Shown: piece by piece, positions 47,018 through 60,091 of the stretch
How positions within the stretch are numbered: the first letter of the stretch is position 1
Layout: the number at the start of each line of letters is the position of its first letter
NCBI GenBank assembly: GCA_021307315.1
Contig: JAJSPD010000010.1
Span: 992,001-1,056,000, forward strand
DNA from: Bisporella sp. PMI_857
Taxonomy: Eukaryota > Ascomycota > Leotiomycetes > Helotiales > Helotiaceae
DNA: 64,000 nucleotides
Direction: 5' to 3'
Made by a program: the position numbers and the translations under genes
Notes under the pieces: model-generated
Seen by the model: only the letters and a program-made list of their open reading frames with translations
Told to the model about the DNA's origin: nothing
The model's database searches: none

Positions 47018-48624
47018 ATGGCTCCACCTCCAAGACGGCTAGTCGTGTCAAAAGAGAGATTCTCTCAATACTTCAGCTCCTTGAGAACGCGTATGATCAT
47101 CTTCATTGGCTTCATTAGGGAAAGCTCAACTAATGATGTACAGAGACTTACCTTGATCCGTTGCAAAGAGGGTTGGCTTTTCATGGGTGAGCAGTGTCTA
47201 TTCTCATGTTAAACTTCTGTGTCTGCACCATGCCCATATGAAATGGCATTGTATTCAGTATGCATGTCCTTTTCAGGCACTAAATAGCACACTGGATGAC
47301 CTGCGTATTTGCCTTGTCACGATGCGAACTCGACCTATTTTGAACACGCTCGGCTTGGAAACGCCATCATGCGTGGTCAAATCGTGCACTCTCATGCTGT
47401 ATCCCCCCCCCCCCCCAAAATATCTACGATACTGTTTGACGAGTTCGAAATTTGTGGAGTATTCATTAGTTCTGACTTATTCCTTGGAGTTTTTTCTGTA
47501 CAGGCCTTAGAGAAAAATTCAGTTGAAAAATTCTTGAACCCCCATCATATCTTCACGCATGCTTGCTCCTTCTTATCGTTCCCACTATTCATTGCAACTG
47601 TTACTAATATGCATGCAGACTTCGAGCGATAGCTTGGAACCCTTTGGGCACACTAATAGCTACTGGCTCTGCTGATCGAACATTAAGAGTGTAAGTCTTC
47701 TACACACCTTTCTTCATTCTTAATTAAGCTGATTTTTCAGATGGAATCCAGAACGCCCAAACGTGAAGCATTCAACGGATCTTAAAGGTCACAATGCTGG
47801 AATTGAGAAAGTAGCCTTCAATCCAGTCAAGGAGGCTGAGTTGTGTAGTGTTAGTAGTGATGGTGTTGTAAAATTCTGGGATGTAAGAACAAAGACAGCG
47901 ACCAACACAGTCACTGGTCTAGGTGAAGCTTTTACGTTAGCTTGGTGTCCAGACGGCGAATCCGTTATTGTTGGTAATAAGGTATGCAAGATATCTGATT
48001 GATGAGACCTTTATTTTTGGCAATCACAATTGACGATAAAAATGCGCATAGGCCGACAACCTTTTCGTTTTGTCCCCAACACAATCTACGCCAATATCTT
48101 CTCATCAACAATCAATCCAGACGAATCAGATAGCATTTTGCTGGAGCAAGAAAAGGATATTTGTCACAACGGGGGAGGGAAAGACGAGAATACTCTCTTA
48201 TCCTGACTTCAAGCCAACCATGCACTATCCGTATAAGCCTCACAGTGAGTTTGTCCTCAATGGCCACACATCATCTTGTCTTTCAGTTGAGCTGCAACCA
48301 ACCAGTCGCTTTCTCGCCACTGGTGGCTCAGATTCTATCATAGCATTGTGGGACACAACAGACTGGATTTGTCAAAGGACTTTGATAGACATGGTTGGAC
48401 CTGTGCGCAGCATGAGCTTTAGCTATGACGGTAGTTATATTGTTGGTGGTAGTGATGAAGGCTCTGGATTGGAGATCGCGCATACAGAGACCGGGGACTA
48501 TGTACACAGCGTCAAGACGGCAGGCCCTTGTCCGGTAGTAGCATGGCACCCTCTTAGAAACATTCTTGCATATACTGATGCCGGAAGCCTCAAAATTGTG
48601 GGCGTGGAAGCAGATCGGAGATAA
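47018..48624 (+). CDS. THO complex subunit 3 (TEX1/THOC3), WD40 protein
   Basis: This nuclear mRNA export factor works in the THO/TREX complex. The hand-built model has five exons, 47018-47090, 47144-47186, 47619-47690, 47741-47981 and 48052-48624, giving 333 residues. WD40 repeats start with LRAIAWNPLGTLIATGSADR and continue with GHNAGIEKVAFNP, VKFWDVRTKT, FLATGGSDSIIALWDTTDW and YIVGGSDEGSGLEIAHTE. Exon 2 is only 43 bp and codes QTYLDPLQRGLAFHG. It is supported by a CTAAT branch site, good splice ends and correct phase on both sides. The next intron is 432 bp, unusually long for this genome, and contains a run of 14 C. Its end has a TACTAAT branch site 9 bp before the acceptor. Confidence 0.9.
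47403..47416 (+). repeat. Run of 14 C inside a THO3 intron
   Basis: A perfect C homopolymer lies within the long second intron of the THO3 gene. Its length is likely variable or uncertain. Confidence 0.9.
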
Positions 48625-50456
48625 AATCTATAATGTCTTCAAGTTGCACAACACTGTGCTACAGTGGAGAAATATGCTGGCAAGTAAGTTATAGTGTTAG
48701 TGGAAACTAAGCTACTGTACATCAAAACAATTATCGATGTCTCAATTCTACTTCATCACTCCCCCTTCACTATCATCCTATCTACATAGAGCATTCCACT
48801 TCATTCATTCTGATCTTTCGGGAAGAGAATTACCGCAGATAAGCTAGAGCTTTGATACCTCAACTCTCGTGCGTGGGAGGGCCAAGACGCAAACTTCCGC
48901 TATTTCCACCTCATCTCCTATTAGGCGCTCTAAAGCTCTGGTTCCGTTCTGCTGAGATGGCTCATGAACATAGTGGTTTACGTGAGCACTTCGAGTGTAC
49001 CCCAAATTTTATGAATATGAGAGAAAGAGAGTGAGAGTAAGAGAAGCTTGCTTTGATATTGAGTTACCTCTGCTTCACCTACCAGGACAAGGCATCTCGT
49101 ACGCAATCAGGTGATCACGCGTCGGAATGCAAAGGCGTTCTTCTTGGCCATAACCGTTATGCAGGAGGGCACTTTCTTTTGACCTCGGTCTCGAGGCAAG
49201 CCATCTGCTACACTTCATGTCTGATGACAAAGCCTCTTCCACAGACTGGATTCTGGAAGACGGTATGCGTTGTTCTGTGTCATCCACAACCGTTAATTAT
49301 CAAGCTGAGTCGGCCTGGAGTTCGCCCGCCTGCTTATCATTGGATCATATCCCTTCTCCGCTTTCAGGGGCCCTTGAACGTTGAAGTTTGGCGGACGGTG
49401 AGGGTTTGGTGGACCCAGTGAGGATGCTGGAGGGGGGCTTACTGCCTGCAAATCATAGTTGATGGAAGTCGCTGGTGCCTTGGGAGCTTGCACTGGTGAG
49501 AAAGCCTTGAGACATGGGCGTCGTTCAGCCGTACATGTTCCCAGTTCTAGTATGGTTTAATATCGATCGTACATATCATATCCTTACAGCGCTGTATCAC
49601 CTAAGTAAGTAAAGTACACAAGAACTTACGGATGCAGGCAAGCGGCCATGCAATGGCAAGGATATTCGGATATATCCCATCCCCCTCCCCCAAGGATCAA
49701 GCTGTGATCTGAGTCGCGACGAAAATGGTCGCTAACTTAAGCTTAAAGGAGTACTGTATCGACCAGAAGAGAAAAAGGTTGTATAATAAGGAAAAACACT
49801 GCCTCAGCCCTCATTATCGAGAATAGCTATGTTTTAGTTGTTGTTATTGTTGTTGGCATCAACGGGAAATGCAAGATAGATAGAAATATCTCAAGCCGTC
49901 CCGCTGTGCAGACCTACATTTTCTTCATTGTACCAGTAGCCAACTTCTGCACCACCCACCCTACCCTACTGTTACCGTACCATACCTTACCATACCGTAC
50001 CATACCTTACCGTACACTACCCTACCCATACTTTATTGACTGGCATATTGGAGTTCAGAGCAGGCCCGCTTTTCAGATCCGAGCTAAATTTCTGCCAAGA
50101 CCCATATCGTCCAGGTCAAGCGAGACGTCCCCAAAAATAGGCCACCACTTTCCTCGTCACTTTACTGGCATCTCTATATCTATGAACCATATTCTCCAGG
50201 CAAGGACATAGGCACGACGCATTATGTAACTGACCCCAAATCTACCACGAGTACTCCTTTCTCTAGCAGGAGTTGTGCGATTCAGCTGCAACCAAACTTA
50301 AAGCTAGGTGGCGGCACAGCTCCAGTACTGCAAACCATATCTACCTTGTCGGCATTGGCACAGACCGACGCGGGACAAAAACACATTAGAATTTGGAGGG
50401 TGAAAAAGGAGGAAATAATTAAGTCAAGATATCGAAAATAGTTGTCAATTGGAACG
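48625..50456. promoter_or_regulatory. 1.8 kb gap, likely promoter of the Zn2Cys6 gene
   Basis: No gene is recognised. It holds a TACC-based tandem repeat at about 49959-50030 and low-complexity stretches. The second regulator starts at 50457, so much of this is probably its promoter and 5' leader. Confidence 0.5.
49959..50030 (+). repeat. TACC-based tandem repeat with 20 bp higher-order unit
   Basis: The tract is built from TACCN pentamers. Within it a 20 bp block at 49973-49992 is repeated with one or two differences at 49993-50012. Confidence 0.85.
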
Positions 50457-53400
50457 ATGTCTTCGAGCTCAAATACGCCCCCCGAGGGTTATTTCAATGA
50501 CCTTTCGCTCCCCACGGGAAGTAACGGAAGCAACAAACGGCAACGTAGTCCTGCGGAAGCAAATGTGAACGGAGAAGGAGTTAATGGAGGCGATGGAAGC
50601 GTGCCGAAGCCAAAGCGGATCGCCTGCATCATATGTCGCAAGAGAAAACTCAAGTGCGATGGGACTAAACCGAGCTGCTCAACATGTACGCGGTTAGGGC
50701 ATAACTGTGCTTATGACGAGGTTCGAAGGAAGTCTGGTCCAAAAAGAGGATATGTCAAAGCTTTAGAGGAACGCCTGAGTGAGCTCCCCTGGGCAAGAAG
50801 ACTTTGTAAATATCACAGGCTAACCATCTTGCAATAGAGCAGGTTGAAACTTTACTTAAAACTCACGATCCTCCTGTTACCACCCCAGAATTACCGAATG
50901 CAACTTTCACATCTGGGGCTGGACTTGGAACTATACCAGCTGCTGACTTTGGAATGTCTAACTCCTCCTTGGGACTTGGTAACGACCGATGGCGGTATAA
51001 CGGGGAGTCACCACCACAGCCTATGGAAAATCTAGGATTCCCAGATGGTATGGATATGAACATGGGAATTGATGAAAGTACATTTACGTGGGAGATGATT
51101 GGACTTGGACTTGAAGAGCCATTGCCCCCTCAAGAAACCATTGATGAATTGTACGAAATTGTTGAAAAGCTATTGGAAAACAAGCTAATATGAAATACAG
51201 ACACCAGATCTACTTTGACAAGATACATCTCTCAGTTCCAATGATACACAAATATCGCTATCTTGCTGCTATGAACCTGTAAGCGCATTTGAGTTACTAA
51301 TTGCCAGAGCCTTTTGTTCTTTATTCTCTCAATCTTTCTAAATTCATTGCTCTGGCGACTCCCGGGATACGACGGTTATTGCCGTTCCATAAAGATTATC
51401 CGTTGCTTACAGTATTTGATTTTCTATCAGTAGTTCTCAACAAATGTAGCTAACTATTCAACAGCGCACCCAACCAGCGCCCCCCTGTTGCATTGAGATA
51501 TGCAATATGGACGCTTGCCGCTGCGGTTACTGAAAAGTTTATGGACCTCAGAGATCACTTCTATCAACGATCCAGGAAATATATGGAGTCAGATTATCTC
51601 AGGGGCCATGGAGAGCATATAATATCTATTGCTCATGCGCAGACACATATCCTCCTAGCCAACTACGAATTCAAGATGATGTACTTCCCTAGAGCCTGGA
51701 TGAGTACAGGTTCGGGAATAAGGTTATGCCAAATGTTGGTGGAGCTCCTCGTAATGTGCAAGTATAAACTGACATTTTTAGGATGGGTCTGCATCGGTTA
51801 GATGGTGCAGGACTTGATGTTAAACAGTGTCTTCCTCCGCCGAGAGATTGGACAGAAAGAGAGGAGAGACGAAGGACTTTTTGGATGGCTTTTTCAGAAG
51901 ATCGTTATGCCAGCATTGGAACAGGATGGCCTATGACTATTGACGAGCGAGACATTCTTACGGATCTTCCTGCATCAGAAGAAGCTTTTGAACTGAGCAA
52001 ACCAGAACGCACATCGTCACTTGCTGCTGCCATGAGTCCGACCGGAGCATCGAAACTCTCGGCTTTCGGTGGCATTGTTTTAATGGCTTGTTTGTTTGGC
52101 CGAAACTTGGTACATTTGCACCGTCCTGATACTGATGATCGGGATAATGACCTTAATGGGGAATTTTGGAAGCGCCATAGGCAGATGGATAGCATTCTCG
52201 TGAACACTTCACTGTGTCTGCCATCACATCTTAAGCTGCCGGAAGGTCTCTCGAACCCAAACATTGTCTTCACAAATATGAATATTCATACCTCGGCAAT
52301 CTGTTTACATCAAGCGGCAATATACAAGTCCGATAAGAATCGCCTGCCGGCTTCGATCAGTGCAGAAAGCAAGGGTCGATGTATAACTGCTGCTAATGAG
52401 ATTACCAACGTCATGAGAATGATCTACCACATGGACTTATCATCAGTAAGTTTCTTATCTATACATGATCAAAACATTATCTGACCACCTATAGATGAAC
52501 CCATTTATATCGTTCTGTCTATATGTTGCTGCTCGGGTCTTTGTTCAATATCTCAAGAGCCGACCGGATGACACTCAAACGGGGGATAATCTACGCTTTC
52601 TGCTATCTGCCATGAATGCATTAAAGCGTAAGAACCCACTGACAGAGTCATTCTTGGTACAACTAGACGTTGACCTTGAAGGTCTTGGAATGCGAAATCC
52701 AAAGTACAAGCACGTGTTTGCATATAGCGAAGATAATGTGAGTATGGCCACCGATAAAACCATACATTTCTAATGAGAATAGCTGGGTTTATCGAATGCG
52801 AAAGCGCCTAAATTTGGTCCAAGTGATGATCAGAATCCATGCAATTTCGCAAAAATTGTCCTCAACGAGGGGCCTAGCACAACAGTTGGTCAAAATCCAG
52901 TCTCTGGCGTGACTACAAGCGCTAGTGCAGATTCGATCAGAGCTTTTGATGATAGCCAGTCGCACTGGACCCCAGACCATGATCACTTGGCTCATCAAGG
53001 GCAAGACATGCAGAACAGTATGCCGTTGCACGCAATGGCAATTGGATCAGTGCCGTCTGGACGAATGTTTGGTTCTGGGAACATAAATAGTAAGACCTAC
53101 GGCAACAGCGAAAATACCAATGCAGACATCGGCCGCTCTCCAGATACTGCACACTCTGGATCCAATAGACATACTCCTAACTCTACAACACCCTCTGAGT
53201 CTCGCCCAAATATACCAACAGGTCCAACTAACTCTGGACCCGGGTCCTATGAGACGAGCCCTGCAGCACCGCACCAGAAAACACTGCCTTCGGCTTCCAG
53301 GCGAGAAATACCGATGAACACTTTCTTCAGGACAACACCAGACTATAGCAATATACCTTCATCAGGACTAGTGCAAGGCCACGCTGCATATAGAATTCCC

Positions 53401-53556
53401 GAAACTCCTGGCCCGGATTTCCCTGTGCCTGGCGGATGGGAAATGAGCCAGCAAACACAGCTTACTCCGGTAGGAGAAGGAGTTTTCAGACAACTCATGG
53501 GGTTAGGTCCAATGGACACAGATCCAATGGAGTTAGGATGGAGTGGGGCTTCATAG
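50457..53556 (+). CDS. Zn2Cys6 transcription factor with fungal-specific middle domain
   Basis: This is a predicted nuclear regulator. The model has seven exons, 50457-50778, 50838-51150, 51201-51278, 51465-51734, 51782-52445, 52495-52737 and 52783-53556, giving 887 residues. The zinc cluster CIICRKRKLKCDGTKPSC then CSTCTRLGHNC has C-x2-C-x6-C-x6-C-x2-C-x6-C spacing. A coiled-coil linker follows (GYVKALEERLKQVETLLK). The fungal-specific transcription factor domain includes YFDKIHLSVPMIHKYRYL, RYAIWTLAAAVTEKF, EERRRTFWMAFSEDRYAS and GTGWPMTIDERDI. The C-terminal about 250 residues are disordered and rich in Ser, Pro, Asn and Gly. All junctions keep phase, and introns run from 45 to 186 bp. I cannot assign a target pathway; related fungal proteins regulate carbon or lipid use. 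Confidence 0.9.
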
Positions 53557-54828
53557 TCTCAGATCACAGACTTTTACTTATTCAGTTACGGCTCATGATG
53601 CATTCACGGGAGGCAGAACTTATATTTAGAATTTAACGATGGAGTTTTGATGTTCTGGCGAGATTGGGAAATGGAGGCATGGAGTCAAACCTCACTCTGG
53701 GCAAGTGTGTACAGGATACCATTCGTTTCAAACAGGCGTTTTTGCCATGAATGTAAAAACAGAATATATGGGAAGGGATTGGCTCTCCTCTCAGGGACTA
53801 GCTGCGTAGATACCAAGATCTTAAATGATAAGAGGACGAAATGGACATTAAGTTGCTATTTTAAGCACACTATGCGGGAGAGGCTGAAAGTACGGTGCGC
53901 CACATGTGGAAGAATCAGTTTCCATCCATGCAAGCTCTTCGTGCAAAAACTATTTGCGGCTGCGGGGTATACGTTGTGTGCGATACAACGTTTCATAGAG
54001 CTTGATCTTGAGATCACTTGTCGAGCAAGCAAAGCAATTTTGTGTAACTCGCCAATGGTGAGGAGGGCTGAGTTTTGCCATGAATATGGGACAAGGGGAA
54101 GTGTCTGCCGAGTATCCCCTGCACACCACGATCAGTATAAGTAGGCGAGTCTCTGCAAGGGTCTCTCCATGGGATGGGAGGTGTTCGCTGTGCGGGAACA
54201 AAAAAAACCATTTCTGCATGCGGCAGGGTTTTGAATATCGACGAGCCTTTCCTCAGATGTTTTCGGTTGCAGATCCTACCGCAAATTGCCTCATCGCGTG
54301 GAGTGCAAGGATGCCGGGGCAGCTGGGGTCTGCCTCGACATGCGAGCGAAGTAAATAGGTAAGGAAGGGCGTAGAACGAAAAGCTTTTAAAGGTTGAGGG
54401 CAAGTCGGGTCATCTTTCTCGCATCCCTACCACTGGTGCTTTCGTAATTCAGCCCTATCACCCTCTGCATCCGTCATGGACGCTGCAAATCCGACAGTGG
54501 GGAGATTATGTTTAAAATGCGTAGTTGTTGCCATATTTGGGGTTGTTTCTGCGAGTGATAGGTCTAAGGAATGATGAAAATGAGCCTGATGCGTGCAGCT
54601 ACGAGGATCTTCAGGAGGTGGTGGGACTCGATAACTGGTGGTTGGTGGTAAATAATTTTCAGAATTTCTTACAAGATATATTACACTACCATGTCTGCCT
54701 GGTGACAACTCTGTATTGGTATTGGTACATGATTGACCCTCTAATTTTATACAAATATCTTTTGGACCTTCACAAAAGGTCCCCCGCAGCAGAAGTTGAT
54801 GCTTATGCCTGCCAACTGTTGGAATTGT
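53557..54828. other. 1.3 kb convergent intergenic region, nothing recognised
   Basis: This lies between the regulator and uL2m. Short frames on both strands overlap one another and show no domains. Confidence 0.5.
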
Positions 54829-56059
54829 CTAATTGACTCTTCGTTTCCCGTGATTTCTCTCCCTTGGTGTTACGACCCACTTATTAGGTTTCCTTACCTT
54901 TCGAGTCTTGTATCCTCCTTTGGCCTAAAATAATTGTCAGTTCAGTCTTCCCTTCAGATACATGAGGAAATGTAATGAGTAAGACTTACCGGCATTCCCC
55001 ATGGGCTGACAGGATTCACATTGCCCTTAGATTTACCTCTGCCACCACCATGAGGATGATCCGCTACCAGAGTGTTAGTTCGGCGTGACTCTTACTTGTG
55101 CTGAAAAAAGAAATCTTACCAGCGTTCATTGCAAGACCTCTGACCGTAGGTCTGATGTTCAACCACCGACTGCGGCCAGCTTTACCAAGTTGTCGATGCA
55201 TGTAGTGTGGGTTACTGGCAACTCCAACAGTTGCACACGCTTCCCTATTCACCTTCCGAATCTCTCCACTTTGTAATCTGACATGAACAAACTTCTGACC
55301 ACTTCCCTTGGTATCGTCATCCTTCTGCATGACAATTGCATATGTGCCAGCACTTCGACAGAAGACAGCTCCCATTCCTTTTGTAGAGCCAACGCAGTAA
55401 ACCATAGTTCCTATCGGAATCATATGAAGTGGTAGACAGTTTCCTCGAAAAGCGGTCTTTGCTGCCAGCACACCAGGATCCACAACTCCTCCCATACTCT
55501 CTAACAAATCTTTAGGGATACCAGCTCGATAGCTTTGAACCACATCACCAGCTCTCATACCTTCTGCAGCGACGATATAGCTTTTTCGACCGGTAGCTTC
55601 TTCGTTGAGTAAAGCAATATGCGCACTTCGGCCTGGATCATGCTCAATTCTCTCAACTCTATGCTTCCCTGGAGTCATCCGCTTGAAGTCCACCATTCGT
55701 ATTCTCCGCTTGTGACCACCTCCCCTATGCCTGACCGTCACTCTTCCACTGTTGTTCCGCCCTCCCTTTCCATGGCCTTTCTTTGCAAACGTCAGGGCCA
55801 GAAACGGGCGGCCTTTCCAGAGATGATCATTTATGGGTCGTTTAAGATGGCGGACACCAGGGGTTCTGGGCTTATATGTTCGCATTGCAAATGTGGCATT
55901 CTTGTCATCTAGCTTTGGAGGAGGCGCAAAGCCAGCAGCTCCTGAAGCAGGCTGATCGACCTGGACAGATTCCACAGCTGTTGCATAGCTCTGAGAGAGA
56001 TTCGTGAGCGGAAAATGCACCCGTTGAGACCGCCGGAACAGCAGTCTTGGTTGTAACAT
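54829..56059 (-). CDS. RML2: Mitochondrial ribosomal protein uL2m (RML2)
   Basis: This is the core large-subunit protein of the mitoribosome, at the peptidyl transferase centre. Exons are 56059-55120, 55063-54990 and 54924-54829, giving 369 residues. A presequence of about 50 residues ([16 protein letters not shown]) is followed by the L2 signature [31 protein letters not shown] and [17 protein letters not shown] come next, and [22 protein letters not shown] leads into the second exon. Exon 2 codes [20 protein letters not shown], which contains the conserved His of the family. The last exon is basic ([14 protein letters not shown]). All three parts are required for a complete L2 fold and are correctly phased. 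Confidence 0.95.
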
Positions 56060-57014
56060 AGCGGACAGTGTCGATTGATATGTCCGCCGCTGACGGCTGC
56101 CTTAATGAGAAAGGGGATGGCAATTGTGAATGGATTCTGCTTTTGGCAGCTTAACTTTTTATCAAATCTTGTATTGTGCTGTGTTAAAGCAAATATTTGG
56201 CACCTGATATTTAAGGCTTCATAACTTGGTGTGGCTCATTTCTTCACGTTCAGCCACAATGTTGCCTGGTGCCGGGGGTCAATTATGGGGCCGTTGCTAT
56301 AGTAAATAGAGGGATCACCCACACACCACCTATTGGCATTACAGTATTTGTAGCGCTGGACTCGGTACTCGACTTTAAATTCTTCCCAGTACACGAAAAC
56401 TAGGAATACGCATCAATTCTTCACGTTGAAGCCTTTTCAGAGAATTCTGTTCCAGGTCTTCGTGTTCCTGCCACTTTTTTTTGTCGCGTCGCCCTGCACA
56501 TATCTCACGCCGCTAGGGAAACTCAGGCCTGACAAAACAGGCGAGCTACTCCACTTCCAAACTTGCACTTTGATCCTCAACTTCCTCACGCTTCCTAACA
56601 TAACAAACACCTTCACTCTCCTCTCAAACCACCAATCCGGCTCCTAGTATCTCCTGGAATCTTCAGTCTATCTAAGCCTTTCCATAGGTGATGCATTGAA
56701 CTCCTTGGATACACTTCTAAACAAAACCTTACGAGAGGCGCTGCCTCCCGGAAGCACCGTTGACACCTCCGGAGACAACTTTTCCGCGTCACCAATTACG
56801 CCTAGCCAGAGTTATCGTAGACTTTTACGAAGCTCATGTATGTATGCTTTTGGCTGTACTTGTTTTGTTCGTGTCCTGTCGCGTCTTTTTGCGTCTTTGA
56901 TCATGCTCATTACGCGCTACTTTGGTGTTTTATATCGCGTCTTGCTAACCTTCGGGCACAGAATTGTACCACCTCTAATATTCAATATCACAACTAATAC
57001 ACTATACCATCATC
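56060..57014. promoter_or_regulatory. Divergent promoter, uL2m / cyclin B
   Basis: These 955 bp lie between divergent starts. The part near 56430-56830 is C/T-rich on the plus strand and may be a long 5' leader of the cyclin gene. The frames within it look non-coding. Confidence 0.45.
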
Positions 57015-58625
57015 ATGGCCGGAGCGGGAGTAAGTCCATCAGCCAACAGAGTTTGAAAAATTGTGAGCACTAACAAGCATGGAAGAGTCGAGCTACCACT
57101 CGGAGAGCCGTGACGAACGAGAACGATGAAAATGCTGTTGCACCCACCCGTCTTACAAGATCCAAATCTGCTGCATTTGACACTGATGCCTCGAATATCC
57201 CAGCCAAAAAGCCTCTTCAATCCAAGAAGTCTGTCGTTAACAGCCAACCACTGCGCAAACAGCGTGCCGCGTTAGGAGACGTAAGTAATGTGACCAAGGG
57301 AGAGGCCATTGAAGGCAAGAAGGCAAATGGAAAGGGTCTCGTATCAAAAGCAGCACAGCCTACTGGTGTTCAAAAGACGTTGTCGCGTACCACATCTACG
57401 CGAAGCGTGTTAGGTTCCAAGGATGCAAACAAGAAGGCGGAGCCTAAGCGTACTGGTTCCGGTGTTATGGGAGGCAAGCGTAAATCGCACACATATTTGA
57501 TGAAGGAGGAAACGCCAGCTGAGGAGCCGTCACGAAAGAAGATTCATCTCGAGGTCAAGGAGGAAATCGCCATTGAGGAGGCCCAGGAAATTCAAGAAGA
57601 GGTTGAGGTCGAGGCCAAACAAGAGTCAGAACTATCAATCCCAGGCCAGTTGCCGGATGGCATTCCAGACTTGGATCAAGAAGATCTTGATGATCCCTTG
57701 ATGGTTGCTGAATATGTCGTCGAGATCTTCGACTACTTAAAGAAATTGGAGATTGCTACCCGACCAAACCCAGACTACATGGACCACCAAGAGGATTTGG
57801 AGTGGAAGATGCGTGGTATCCTTGTCGACTGGCTCATTGAGGTTCATACTCGATTCCATCTCCTCCCGGAAACTCTGTTCCTTGCCGTCAATATCATCGA
57901 CCGCTTCCTGTCAGCCAAGATGGTTCAGCTTGATCGATTACAGTTGGTAGGTGTCACCGCCATGTTCATCGCCTCCAAATATGAAGAGGTTCTCTCCCCA
58001 CATGTCGCCAACTTCCGTCACGTCGCCGATGATGGGTTCACGGAGGAGGAGATTCTGAGCGCAGAGCGATACGTTCTTGGTGCCCTCGAATATGATCTCA
58101 GCTATCCTAACCCAATGAACTTCCTTCGCCGCATCTCTAAGGCTGACAATTACGACATCCAAACTCGTACCCTGGGCAAGTACCTAATGGAAATCAGCTT
58201 GCTTGACCACCGTTTCATGAACTACCTACCAAGTCACGTTGCCGCAGCCGCAATGTACTTAGCTCGTGCTATCCTCGAGAAAGGTGAATGGGTATGTTTA
58301 TAGTCCATTAATCTACACTGATCACTGTCCTAATACGATATAGGATGCCACCTTAACACACTACGCCGGTTACAGTGAAGATGATATTGAACCAGTTTTC
58401 AAGCTTATGGTTGATTATCTGGCTCGCCCTGTTGTTCATGAGGCATTCTTCAAGAAATACGCAAGCAAGAAGTTCCTAAAGGGTAAGATATTTATTAAAT
58501 ATCGTCCATCTCTCAACTATACTGACTTCAGTCCAGCTTCTATTCTCACCAGACAATGGGCCAAGAAGCATGCTGCTAGTCTTGGTGTTGATGTCTCTGT
58601 TCCACTCGAGTCGAGTTCCCACTAA
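57015..58625 (+). CDS. G2/mitotic B-type cyclin (NimE/Clb2-like)
   Basis: This is the activating partner of Cdc2 for entry into mitosis. The model has four exons, 57015-57029, 57086-58291, 58344-58482 and 58537-58625, giving 482 residues. The first exon codes only MAGAG. Destruction box RAALGDVSN lies at residues 65-73, in a Lys/Arg-rich N-terminus suited to nuclear import and APC/C-dependent decay. The N-terminal cyclin box starts at MRGILVDWLIEVHTRFHLLPETL, with its core MRGILVDWLIEVH unmistakable, and continues with ASKYEEVLSP. The C-terminal cyclin domain includes YLMEISLLDHRFMNYLPS and the short terminal exons (ILTRQWAKKH). The start is less certain than the rest because the first intron uses an AAG-type acceptor. 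If that exon is wrong, a start in exon 2 would drop the first dozen or so residues but keep the destruction box. Confidence 0.93.
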
Positions 58626-60091
58626 ATTATGACACTTTATGCATATTAACATACGATTATCTTCAATTGCCTTGCTTTGCTGGATAAACCGCTGCATTAC
58701 TTGGATGGGAAATGATATGGGCACTCATGATAGATGGATGGATGGACGACTTCTTAATGGACATCAATGCTGCCTATCTATAGCCATCGACGTGGCAGAT
58801 CCTCGAGATTGAAAGCTGGTGCAATGGCATATGTTGACAGCATTGTGGTCCTTGTTCAGAGTTTTGGTGTTTGTGTCTGCATTATCCTTCTGCTTGCTTT
58901 ATTTTCATCATTACGGCGTCTTTGAACTTTCGGAAGTCTGGCGTCACGGCCGCACACTTGTTATAACCTCACAGAATTTGTCTAGTGAAGGACAAATTGA
59001 AGAAAAAGTATCTACAATAGGACCAGTTCTTTCACACGGAGCTGGGAGGAGGCTTTGTCTTGGGTTATCCGGGTCACCTGTAGATATATTGGCAATCAAA
59101 ACTCATGAAAATTTAGTCGTGTTCTTGGTTGTCAATACGAGAAGTCCCTTGGGTGTTCATCTCAACTGCGACTTCAATCTATGATGTAGCGCCAACAAAA
59201 CCTCAATTTTCGAGAGTACTGGTGACCTTAAAATCCAGATACCATTGAATAGCCAGCCTTAGTATAGCCAAGCAAGCGGCCCTTAGCAGTGTTCACAACG
59301 TCACAAGCCTTGCAACGACATACCAAGCACCATCCAAGTGCATGAATTTTGTCTGGAATTGACTGATCAAGGTCTCAATACAGCTAATAGAAAACTTGAT
59401 CTGCGTCATTGTACAGTACAATGCTTGCAACCTCAAGACAGATTCTCAATATGTCATCTCATGAACAAATCAGGTTACTAAAGTATGCATAACAGATCAA
59501 AAGCAAAAGCACTACCATCAGTATGCATACTCTTGACTCACGCAACCACAAAACACTACCTCTATAATTATTGCCAAAGCAGCAGCCTACGTGCCTGTAA
59601 TATGCCAATTTTCTCTTCAATCTTAGACCAGGAACATTTAGACGTTTATACCAGTGAGCACTGAGATTGAGGTATTCCACTTTTCAACCTTACAAGTGAG
59701 CATTTCGTGGTTAGCTCGTAAGTCTGCAACGGGCTGTAGATATATACATCTCCACTCACATAAGAAAACATCTGATTATATGACACAAGTCAAACATAAA
59801 TGAAATAACATATAGTTAAGGCAAGCACAGAGAAGCATAAAAATACGGTGCTCACCATTCACTCAACCTATATTTTTATGGGAGCCCCGCTTGATTGTTT
59901 ACAAAACATGGGTTCCAGAAAAGGGGAAGGGGGGCTTAAGCGAGGTTCCAGAAGTGGCTTAGCCAACGATAAGAGGTTCAGCCCAGTTGTTGAAGCTTGA
60001 GGAGCTCACTTCCATCATCGCCCACCACGTCCAGTCTGCTATACCTTTTCTAAACCACAATTACTACAATTAGGGCCGACTGTGACTTGCC
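58626..60091. other. 1.5 kb intergenic region, nothing recognised
   Basis: This lies between tandem plus-strand genes. A 121-codon frame at 58819-59184 has a hydrophobic start but no family resemblance and weak coding character. The stretch from 59.2 to 60.0 kb is AT-rich. Confidence 0.5.

Noticed and set aside
58819..59184. 121-codon plus frame with a hydrophobic N-terminus
   Set aside because: The signal-like start is not followed by any conserved sequence, and it lies in the 3' region of the cyclin gene.
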